A stretch of DNA of 64,000 nt from the NCBI RefSeq assembly GCF_019175285.1, contig NC_056527.1, positions 118,900,133 through 118,964,132 of the forward strand, in the 5' to 3' direction. The DNA is from Sceloporus undulatus. Its lineage: Eukaryota > Chordata > Lepidosauria > Squamata > Phrynosomatidae. Position numbers and translations under genes: made by a program. Below are positions 1-9,868 of this stretch, in pieces. The notes beneath the pieces are model-generated. The model had not been told where the DNA came from and searched no databases. It worked only from the letters and a program-made list of their open reading frames with translations. Position 1 is the first letter of the stretch. Each line of letters starts with the position of its first letter.

Positions 1-754
1 TGAACCTTCAATCTATTAAAAGTGTTGAACCCTATACCACAAACAAGTTCATCCACTCTTGGGCCCCTCGCTTGAAGCTCGGAGGCCAAAACCCAGTAGA
101 GATTCAGTGGCCCAGTATTGTTGTAGAAACTGCTACGGAGACTTCTGTCTCACTAAAACCCAGGGCAACTTCGGTCTGACAGAGACAGATAAGGAGGAGA
201 CCACAATCACCTGAAAACACAGAAATGTTTATTGTTGACAACTGTCGGCCCCAAGAGGAATTAGCATTGCAAAAACCAGATCCTGGAGCTCCCGAAGAAA
301 GGAAAATGGCGTCTTTTATAGGGGCTTAGACAAAGGAACCCATCCAGTACACTTTGTTGGCCATAGCAAAAGTTAAACATATAGAAAAGTCTTACAATCA
401 GAGCACAGAGTCATGAATACATTAAGGTACATCTTAGTCACATTGCATTCACCCTATCTGTCTTTCACCCCCCTTTCTAGGCCTTGGTGGAGATGTCTCC
501 TGTCATAAGCTATGCTCTTTCAGTCAGCAACATGTACCAGAGCTCTGGGTCAGCCTGTGCCTTTTATGCCTCTGCTCTAATCTCTGCTTGAGTTCTTAGG
601 GGCCTCAACTCCAAATGCTTCTACATATGTACCTCTTATTTCTATACACGACATACATATAAGCATGCTAAATATTAATTTTTAAAACCTTCCATCTCAT
701 TATCACAGAAACCACTGGTCACTACTGGGCTACTATTAGAAGGGGCTACATCAG

Positions 755-1005
755 ATTGCAGTGGAGTAAGAGAGACAGGTGTTGTTGTGGTTTGAACGCT
801 GGACTAGGACTCTGGAGACCAGGCTTCGAATCATTGCTCAACCATGGAAACCCACTCTCTCAGCCTCAGAAGAAGACAAGGGTGGCAAAACAACAACAAC
901 AACAACAACAACCCTGTACAAACCTTGCCTATGATGGAGTCACCTTAGGGTCACCATAAGTTGGAAAAAAACACAAAAACACACAAATAACAATAACAAA
1001 GCAAA
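755..1005 (+). mobile_element. tRNA-derived SINE (Sauria type)
   Basis: The head resembles a tRNA gene with box-B-like text (a degraded GGTTCGAATCC near 825), then the usual CTCTCAGCCTCAGAAGAAG segment and the tail GGTCACCATAAGTTGG. It is degraded by many indels, as is its copy at about 3768-4010. Confidence 0.75.
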
Positions 1006-1099
1006 CCAAGCAAGCTATTACAGATGTCCTAATATTCTTCATATCAGCTTCCCATTCACATCTGGGATGTCCACTTTGGTGTGTCTTTGATTGTGTATT

Positions 1100-1560
1100 C
1101 CTGCATGGCGAAATGGGGTTAGGCTTGATTCCCCTTGAGGGCTCTTCCAACTCTAGGATTCTTTAGAGGATTTAAAACAATGGCTGGATCGTCATCTGTC
1201 AGGAATACTTTGACGGTGTCTTCCTGCATGTCTGAAAAGGATTGGACTGAATGGCTGAATGTGCATCAACAGTGTGATGCGACAGCTAAAAAGGCCAATG
1301 CGATTAGCAATAGTAAGTGCATTTCTATACCGCTTATCAGTGCACTTAAGCACTGATTCTAGGCTGCATCTAGATTGAGGGAAGTCATAGTGCCACTCAA
1401 TTCTGGTTTGGTCAGGCCTCACTGGAATAATCCTCTGTCCAGTTCTGGGCACCGCAATTCAATAAGGATGTTGAGAAACTAGAGAGTGTCCAAAGGAGCG
1501 TCCAAAGGAGGCGACTAAAATGGTGAAGGGACTGGAAACCATGAAGCCCTATGAGGAAGG
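1100..1560 (+). mobile_element. CR1 LINE 3' region fragment
   Basis: Degraded CR1 text is visible, including the stretch matching 'CAGTTCTGGGCACC' and 'GAGAAACTAGAGAGTGTCC' that precedes the CR1 3' untranslated region. The fragment is repeated in the second copy of the block at about 4100-4560. Confidence 0.7.
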
Positions 1561-1671
1561 ACTATGACGTTTATCACACGGAGGTTATTGGAGCTAAGAT
1601 CGGAGTGACTGCAGGTCGAACGATGCGAATTGACGTTATAACGTGACTGTTTTTTCACCCCTGGTTGCCGA

Positions 1672-2878
1672 GAGGAGAGAGTAACAAGGTTGTTTTGGGG
1701 GGGGAAAGAACAGTGGAGAAGGGGAGTTGGTTTCTGATGAGCGAGGGAAGAATTGGATCAGAGACTAGTTCCCTGCCAATTTGGAGGTTGGGAAACGTTA
1801 TGGGTCTCGTCCAGTCCATTCTGGGGCTTATGACTGGGATCCTGGTGGTTCCCAGTCCAATGTGGGATCCTCGATACTCATAGGAAAACTTGACTCACCC
1901 GATGTATTTGCTGCCCAGCTGGAGTCATTGGGCTGATCATACACACCCCTCTGCATACTCATGGGATGTCTGGCCCAGCCCTTCTGTTTGTAGAACAACC
2001 TTACCTTGGGTTTATTCTCGTTCTTTCAAAACCTCTTAGCACACATTTGTAACAGTGGGTTGCGTGGATGGAAAAGAACAAGACACAGAGAGGATGTGAC
2101 CTTCTTAAGCTTCCGGATTTATTTTGCTGCATGTGTTGGCTATATGGCAAGAAAGTTCACAGGTTTCAACATAACCCTGGGTAGCTTTCAAAGGTTACAT
2201 ATAAGATGTCCTCTTATTGTCCCCCATCATCCCTTCTTATGTTTATTACTTAACAAACTCAGTTAGTTATCTCTTAGGGGGCCTTTGAATCGCGTAGAGG
2301 ACTTCCAGCTCCGGACACGGATTTTAAATAGTAGAAAAAAACCCGATAAATGCAGGAAGTTTTTCGTATGCGTTGCCCCAAACGCAATCATGGCAAAATA
2401 ACGACACCTTTTTTGACTTTTTGGGACGTTCCCAAAATTCTAACGGAACTAAGAATTCATTCTTGGGATTTCATACAAGACCTCTTACCTGAGATTCCCC
2501 TTTCCCGCGCTGGGAGGCCTACCTCCCTTGGGTTAATGTTTGCTATTCCTTCTGTATGCGTTGTCGTAATTGCCAGAGGTGTAGCCTGCAAAAAAATGTC
2601 GGATGTAATAGATAGCGTTATATAGCCTTAAAGCTAGCAGGGTTGTACCACTGATTGGTGTCTAAAACTTCCTCTAATGCCAAAACAACTACTTCAATTG
2701 GCTGCACCACTATGGGAGTTTTAAAGCTAGCATTTTCCTCCCTCGCCTCTCGTTCGGAGGGCTTCAGGTGGGAACTTCCTTTTTTTCCGCCTGCTTACAG
2801 TTGTTTCAAGTTTGAATGACATCTGCTCTGCTGGGACATAACAGCTCCCTGGGATTCGCTCAAAGTTGATCATGGGGT
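1672..2878. other. Unassigned spacer between the two duplicated blocks
   Basis: This 1.2 kb stretch is not present in the flanking duplicate copies. Reading frames are short and none resembles a known protein. It could belong to an interspersed element, but I could not name a family. Confidence 0.4.
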
Positions 2879-4661
2879 GTCAATCTATTAAAAGGTGGTT
2901 GACCCCTATACCACCAAACACAGTTTCATCCCCCCTCTTGTGGGCCCCCTCGCTTGAAGCTCGGGGAGGCCAAAAACCCAGTGCGAGATTCAGAGTGGCC
3001 CAAGTATTGTGTGTAGAACTGCTACGGCGCTTCTGCTCTCACTAAAACCCAGGGGCAACTTCGGGTCGCGTCGGTCTGCCAAGAGACAGATCAGGATGAG
3101 GAGGACCACACATCCACTGAAAACACAGAAATGTTTATTGCTTGACAACCTGTCGGTTCCCCAAGCAGGAGTAATTGAGCAATTGCAAAAAACCAGATCC
3201 TGGTTAGCTGCCCGAAAGACAGGAAAATGGCGTTCTTTTCATAGATGGGCCTTAGTACCAAAGGAACCCATTCCATGTACCAACTATTGTTGGCCTAGCA
3301 CAAGTGTTTTTTTAAACATATAGAAACGTTCACAATTACAATCAGACGCACAGCAGTCATGAATACCATTAAGGTGTACCTAATCTTAGTGTCACATTGC
3401 TAGTCGACCCTATCTGTCTTTCACCACCCCATTTCCTAGGTCCTGTGGTGGAGATGTTCTCGCTGTCAATAGCTATGCTCTTTCAGTCAGCAAACATGTA
3501 CCAGAGCTCTGGGTCCAGCCTGTGCCTTTTAGTGCCTCTGCTTCTAATCTGCTGCCGTGAGTTTCTTGGGGCCTCAACTCCAATATGCTTCTCATATGGT
3601 ACCCGTCTTATTGTCTCATACCCGACATACCATATAAAGCATTGCTCTTCTAAATCATTAATTTTTTTAAAAACCTTCCATCTCATTAGTTCACAGAAAC
3701 CACTGGTCACTACTGGGCTACTGATTGAAGGGGCTATTCTCAGTATGGCAGTGGGAGTAGAGAGCCAGGGTGTTGTTGTGGTTTTTTGAAACGCTTGCAC
3801 TGAGAGACTCTGGCAGACCAGCTTCGACATCATGTGCTGCACCATGGAAACCCACTCTCTCAGCCTTGCGAAGGAATGGCAGGGGTGGCAACACAACACA
3901 AACAACACAACCAACCCTGTACAAACCTGCCTATGATGGGAGTCACCTTAGGGTCACCATAAGTTGGGAAAAAAAACAACAAAAACACACAAATAACATA
4001 ACAAAGCAAAACACAGCAAGCCATACAGATGTCCTAATTCTTCATATCAGCTTCCCATTCCACATCTGGGATGTCCACTTTGGTGTCTTTGATTGTGTAT
4101 TCCTGCATGGCGAAATGGGTTGGAGCTTGATTCCCCTTGAGGGCTCTCCAACTCTAGGATTCTTTAGAGGATTTAAAAAATGCTGGATCGTCATCTGTCA
4201 GGAATACTTTGACGGTGTCTTCCTGCATGTCTGAAAAGGATTGGATGAATGGCTGAATGTTGCATCACAGTTGGTGATGACAACGCTAAAAGGCCAAGGC
4301 GATTAGCAATAGTAAGTGCATTTCTCTACGCTTATCAGTGCACTTAAGCACTGATTCTAGGCTGCATCTAGATTGAGGGAAGTCATAGTGCCACTCAATT
4401 CTGGTTTGGTCAGGCCTCACTGGAATAACCTCTGTCCAGTTCTGGGCACCGCAATTCAATAGGGATGTTGAGAAACTAGAGAGTGTCCAAAGGAGCGTCC
4501 AAGGAGGCGACTAAAATGGTGCAGGGACTGGAAACCATGAAAGCCCTATGAGGAAGGGCTGAGAGTTATACACGGAGGTTATTGGAGCTAAGATCGGAGT
4601 GACTGCAGGTCGAACGATGCGATTGACGTTATAACGTGACGTTTTTTTCACCCCTGGTTGC
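2879..4661. repeat. Right copy of the ~1.7 kb duplicated block
   Basis: Same order as 1-1671 but about 100 bases longer, through many small insertions spread along its length. It includes its own SINE (about 3768-4010) and CR1 piece (about 4100-4560). After 4661 the sequence diverges completely from what follows the left copy. Confidence 0.85.
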
Positions 4662-6329
4662 CCATCCATTGCCCTTCCGAAACGAGGGGGAGTCGGAATC
4701 CAAGGCAAGTCACGTGATGCGGATTCAGCCAAAGCGGAATGAGTGCACAATGTTTTACCTACACGGTGCATACCATGGGGATTCATCGATTGAATTTGGG
4801 CCCTCGACATGCTCAGTGGGGCTTCTGAAGGGCATCTGAAACCTTGGGCACTAGTCGGGGCTGAAGAAGGGGAGCCTGGCTGCTCACTTTCTCACGGGAA
4901 TGGAGCAGCTGGCCCCTTCTTTCCTCCCTTTCTGCTTTTCCCCATCCCTGGCAGCCAAATTGGAAAGGGTCCTCCGTGTCAAGTAGTCCCCATCCATTTC
5001 CACCCACATCTACATCAGCCATCCTCCTGTCATGTACTCCTCATCTATTCCACTCTACATCTCTCCTTCCACGTTGTAGCAGTGTGCCTTTCTCTTAGTG
5101 TTGCATCCACACTGGGGGAGATAATCTGGTTAAACTCCACTTTGACTTGTCAGCCTGGCTCAGTGCTCATGGATTCTGGCAACTGAGTGTCCTGAGACAT
5201 GGAGCCTTCTTGCGCACAGAGAGCTCTGGTTGCCTCAGCAAACTCACTACACTTACATAATTATTAGGATTAAAGTACATTCTTATTATTTATTTTACAA
5301 AATAATATTATTACTATTCATTATTATTATTACTGATGGGAGTTGGGAAGTTTGTTGTTGGGGTCTTCGTGCTTGAGGCTGATGGAATTCTGGGAGTGCC
5401 CAATCTCTGCCTCCAGCCTCCTCTTTGTCTTTCCCTTTCACATCTGCCCCCTTTTTTTTTCTTCGACTACCTCCTCCAGACCTTAGCCTCACGTGAAAGG
5501 ATAGAGTGAATGGGCACCTCCTATTCTCCTAAATGCTCTCTGCTTCATCCGTAATGTATGCAAATCATCACACACCGGCAAAATTATTCTTCTGTTGTTG
5601 TTGTTGTGTATTATTTTGCAGTGAATTTTTTTATTATTATTATTATTTATTACTTTATTATATTAATCATAATACATAATAATAAATTTTCTTGTCACTG
5701 CCAAAAAATAACCAGTGTTAGAAACTGCTAGTTTCTACTACTTGGCAAGTAAACCCTGGCCTCCCCCCTTGGCCACCAATCGTTGTGAGGACACTCCCTG
5801 CCCCCACCGCCCAAAGAGTCCTTTAGAAGCTTTTACTAACCCCGCTCTCTCTGCTTGCCCCCCTCTCGGCTCCCTTTTGACTACTCGCCAGCATGTCTCC
5901 TCTCCACGTTAAAACGTGAATGCAATTTCATTTCAGTGGGGGAGCAAAAATGTCGCAGCAAATGGCCATATCATGGGAAATTTGCAACCGGGGGTTTTGC
6001 GGTTCGGTATTATTCCAAGCGATCAAAAGCAAACTGGCATTCCACAACCTTGGACCCCAATCCGCCAGTGAGTTTTTCGGAACCGAGCCTCGATGCGAAA
6101 TCCCGTCAATCACACTTATTTTAGCGCAGACTCCGCCAACATGAGGAGGAGCCCATGTAAGGTATTCAGTTCGGAAGCTCCACGGAAGCCCCGAACGCAA
6201 GACAGCTCCCATTGAAAAGGGAAAAACCAGGTGTGAATGTGTGAAAATGACATTAATGTTGATGAACGTGAATTAAGCATCACCTTGATTCGCACCTCAG
6301 CCCTAGGATCTGAGCTGGAAACAACCCCC
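4662..6329. other. Gene-free stretch with AT-rich low-complexity patches
   Basis: No coding exon was recognised. Low-complexity AT-rich runs lie at about 5268-5335 and 5590-5700, the latter with a GTT run and ATT triplets. The segment 5880-6330 looks like diverged repeat sequence, but I cannot name it. Confidence 0.4.
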
Positions 6330-6995
6330 ATTGGTGATAACACACCTTAGGGAGCTGAGGTCCTGTTTGAGCCTGGAGAAGAGAAGGTTAAGAGGTGATA
6401 TGAGAGAGCCCTTGTTTAAATTACTTGAAGGGATGTGCACATATTTGAGGAGGAGAGCGACAGCATGGATGTAGTCTAGGATTTTAGGAAGGGGGGGTCC
6501 AGACTACGTGCCACAACATTATACATGCGGTGGCTTGAGTGCTGGCGGCGGCGCAGCAGCACACACCATTCATGTTTTCTGAAAGGAAGGGGTGGGTCTA
6601 GGTCCGGACCCCCAGAACCCACCCCCCTTGGCTAGCGTCCCTGGAGCAAGGCTGTAGTTTTCTGCTGCTGGCAGGCAGAATAGGGAACCCAATGGCGAGC
6701 AATTGGTGTACAGCTAAAGGAAAAGAAGATTCCTCAGCTCAACATTAGGTGAGGAACTTCTGAAGTAAGGGCTGTTCGACAGAAGAACACACTCCCTTGG
6801 AAATAATAAGAATCCATCTTTGAGCTTTTTAAACAGAGGCTGGATGGCCATCTGTTGGGATGCTTTGGTTGAGAGTTCCCTGCAGGACAGAATGGGAGTT
6901 GGACTNNNNNNNNNNNNNNNNNNNNNNNNNGTTGGACTGGATGGCCCTTTTTGGGGTCTCTTCCAACTCTAGGATTCTCTGGCTCTATGATTCTA
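6330..6995 (+). mobile_element. CR1 LINE 3' end, broken and gapped
   Basis: CR1 3' text appears in two pieces, 6330-6480 and 6655-6995 (GCCTGGAGAAGAGAAGG; AACAGAGGCTGGATGGCCAT; closing TCTAGGATTCT). The intervening 175 bases are unrelated, and the second piece is interrupted by the N run at 6906-6930. Confidence 0.8.
6906..6930. other. Assembly gap of 25 N
   Basis: Twenty-five N bases sit inside a CR1 tail. The eight bases GTTGGACT occur immediately on both sides, so the two contigs probably overlap and the true gap may be zero or negative in length. Confidence 0.95.
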
Positions 6996-7442
6996 ACTCT
7001 AGGGCCTCTGGGCAGAGCATGGTCTTCCTAGTCTCCCTAGGGAGACTCCCATATCCCTAGTCTCTCCCATGGTCTCCCTAGGACTCTCCTCCAGTGCCAG
7101 ATTTCAAGCAAGTTGGCTTTCTCCCAATCAACTTTCTTGACCATCCAGCCAAAGGTATGTCAAGGGAACCATGAATTGACCATCCCAGACCCTTGACCAG
7201 GCAAGAAATGGCAGGGCCCCATATTTCTTCACCATTTCAAGAGCTGCTGCTTTTGTGCCGCTCCCCGCTCTCAGTATTTGCACATCAGGAGATGGACATG
7301 TGTGTCCCAAGTATTTTGTAACAGTAAATACCTGCCTTGTGAGGCTCGCCAAAGGGTTGGGTGCCGCTCCGTCACATTCCCCTGCTTTCCTATTGCAGTC
7401 AGTCAGTGGGGGCTTTGCAGCTGGGAGTGCCTTGTGCTCCGG

Positions 7443-7690
7443 TCGACTAGCAGCACCATGACTCTGGAGACCAGGGTTTGAATCCCCCCTCGTCTATGGA
7501 AACCCACTGGGTGACCTTGGGTGAGCTATAAGAAAACCCCAGGACAGGTTTGCCTTCGTGTCTCCATAAGTCAGAAATGACTGAAGGCACACAGCAGCGA
7601 CAATCTAGCAGCAGATAAGAGACAACCTGGTTGGACTGGATGGCCCTTGAGGTCTCTTCTGGCTCCATGATGCTATGATTCTGTGGTGCA
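7443..7690 (+). mobile_element. Sauria-type SINE followed by a CR1 tail
   Basis: The SINE runs from about 7443 to 7610 (GGAGACCAGGGTTTGAATCC, CCATAAGTCAGAAATGACTG, GGCACACAGCAG). A short CR1 3' terminus follows directly at about 7616-7690 (GGTTGGACTGGATGGCCCTT). Confidence 0.8.
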
Positions 7691-8106
7691 GCCCTGACAC
7701 TAACTACAGCATGTATCACACTCATGTGCGTCCGCAAGGCATCCGTTGTGAAAGTACTTCCTTGCGCTCACACCAGCCATGCTTGCAGCAGCTGCCTTCA
7801 CTGTCAAGACCAAGTGACTGATGGCCTTCCTCTTTTGGGTTCTTAGGTCTTTCTCCTGGCAACAGAATCAGGCAAGTAAGTTCAATTCCGCACGTTAAAT
7901 GTTTTATTTTGGTGTCAGCTGCGGAGCACATTGTGAGGACCCAGCTCCTCTTCATGGGACAGAGGCTCTTGAACTTGTTTTGGTCAAAGTGGGGGTCCTG
8001 GTGTGCCCCAAGATCCTGGGCAAGCAGAGGTTGCAAGGAGGCCCAAAGTGTAGCCCTGGGACCATATGTGAAGCCCAATTACTTGTTGTGGCCGCTGATA
8101 CTGCTC

Positions 8107-8230
8107 CAGAGGCTCAAATGGGCATCTGTTGGGGATGCTTTGATTGAGAGTCCCTGCATGGCAGAATGGGGTTGGACTGGATGGCCCTTCTTCAGCTCTA
8201 CGATTCTACAATTCTACGATTTTATGATAC
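8107..8230 (+). mobile_element. CR1 LINE 3' terminal fragment
   Basis: Last ~120 bases of a CR1 copy (GCATGGCAGAATGGGGTTGG), ending in several ATTCTACGATT-like units, the usual CR1 terminal microsatellite. Confidence 0.8.
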
Positions 8231-8254
8231 TTCCAGAATCACTTTCTGTTTTCG

Positions 8255-8822
8255 TTTTGCATTTTGGGCTCAGTTTGCAGCAATGGAAGGAAGCCAAGGA
8301 CAAAGTGGAAGCAGGAGAGAGACACCAGACATTTTTAAAGCACCTGGAAAAGAAAAATAAAGGAATTGCTACTCCTGGGAGAGTCCAGGCACAACATGTT
8401 GGTTTTCAAATAGATTGTAGGGTCTTCTTTTACTACTGCGTAACATGAAAAAAAATCAGCTTTTGAGAACCAGAAGTGGACAGCCAATTTTTAATTTTAA
8501 TTTTTGGTAGACTGTGCAGTCCCTGGAAGGCCCAAGGCATACAAGTGCCCCCCAGGCCTGCCATAGTTGCCCGCCTCTGGGTAGTTAGCCAAAAACTCTA
8601 AAAGACCATTCTTTCCTGGCCATCAGTGTGCACTTGGATGATCCCTGCGTTATGTCTACATACGCCTTGCAAATCGCTTGCAGCCAGCATAGCCTACAAA
8701 TGTACTGATCAATCGTCTGAGATGGCACTTCCCCAGCTGCTTTTTAAATGTCCTGGTTTCTTCTCCTTCCACTTTGTCCTTGGCTTCCTTCCATTGCTGC
8801 AAACTGAGTCCAAAATGCAAAA
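8255..8822. repeat. ~90 bp inverted repeat with a 0.38 kb spacer
   Basis: The arm 8255-8347 is the reverse complement of 8732-8822, at roughly 85-90 percent identity by eye over the whole arm (both contain CAGTTTGCAGCAATGGAAGG in opposite directions). The spacer has no recognised gene. It may be the two ends of a DNA transposon or two inverted copies of a short repeat. Confidence 0.75.
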
Positions 8823-9868
8823 GTATGGGGAGGAGAAGGGAGAAAAGGAAAGCAGAGGCAAGACTTTGGCCCAGTCAGTTCAGGCAAAAGCAAACTGCTG
8901 CAGCCTCTCTCAACTTGTGGGTTCTTCCTCATGAATACCTTTTGTCACCTTGACCACACTCCAAAGTGGCTTGGCCAGTTTTAATTTGCAAAATGTTATG
9001 ACAGGGCTGAACACACACTTCTTTTTTCCTGTAGTTTGGGACACAGTTATGCTATGCAGACCTACTTTGAATTTTAAGTCTCCTTGTGCCCAATGGGGCC
9101 AACTCCCACGTAAATGCACTAAAGACTACATGCTAAATCTAGTGAATCGGTTTGGAAAGGAGCATGTCCCCCTTTTAACACTCTGCCACTGTGCTCTTCT
9201 TTGAACTGAGTGCCAGTGCCTGTTTTCAAAAGATCTATGGGACCCTAAAGTTCACAAAAGGAGCATGCTATTTTCAGTTTGTCCGTTTTGCATTTCCACA
9301 AAAACAAACAAAGCGTCTGCCAAATGTATGCCTCTGAGGCGGTGGTTGCAATGCTCCCCCCCCCTTCCAGACGCTCAGCAAATCCAGTGGAGAATTTAGC
9401 TGCAAAGAACCAGCTTGCTTCTCCAGCTGTGTCTTTTTAAGAGTCAAGGGGACAAAAGGGCAGGGAAGCTGCACCTGCTGGTTTTCGGCCCATCCTTTCC
9501 TTTCCCTTTAGAGGAAGGAGCTGGCACCTCCTTTGCCAAGAGCAGGCCTTGGCAGGTCAGAGGAAGGAGGAGCGCAGAAGGTGTGAGAAGGCAGACTGCT
9601 CCCTGGCAGGTGAACCAAGGGGCCACCACTGGAAGGTGGGACATTTTGGGGTTGGCGGGTGGGGTCAAAGAGGGATGGATGAGGGAGGTGGGATTCTGGG
9701 GGGCTACCTGGGGAGGGAAAGGGGCCAGGTGAAGATGGAGCCTCTTTGCAGGAGTGTGTTTGTGTGTGTCTTTTGGGCTGGGACACACTGCTGCTAAAGA
9801 TCTCACCATCCTGCCACCCGCAGCTAACCCAATGCCTTTTGCTCCTGCACAGCCTCTTCTGGCTCAGA
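8823..9868. other. Sequence upstream of the first GT31 gene
   Basis: No coding exon is seen. A possible non-coding exon end CTGGCAG|GTGAAC lies near 9609, and a possible acceptor CCACCCGCAG lies near 9823, 46 bases before the start codon of the next gene. Transcript data would be needed to place the 5' untranslated exons. Confidence 0.25.

Larger units (their letters stand above)
1..1671. repeat. Left copy of a ~1.7 kb duplicated block
   Basis: This block recurs at 2879-4661 in the same orientation. The copies share order and content from about position 8 to the common end near TTCACCCCTGGTTGCC, but differ by dozens of scattered one- to few-base insertions and deletions rather than mainly by substitutions. 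The block holds a SINE (about 755-1005) and a CR1 LINE piece (about 1100-1560). I see no host gene. The error-like pattern suggests unpolished long-read sequence or a haplotype duplicate. Confidence 0.85.

Noticed and set aside
755-960. tRNA genes
   Set aside because: Box-B-like words occur only in SINE heads; no complete cloverleaf was seen.
1672-2878. A virus-derived or LTR element in the left spacer
   Set aside because: No paired terminal repeats, primer-binding site or recognisable protein were seen; left as unassigned.
1665-3914. Reading frames of 60-150 codons in the left 5 kb
   Set aside because: They lie in noisy duplicate blocks, differ between the two copies by frame-breaking indels, and resemble no protein.
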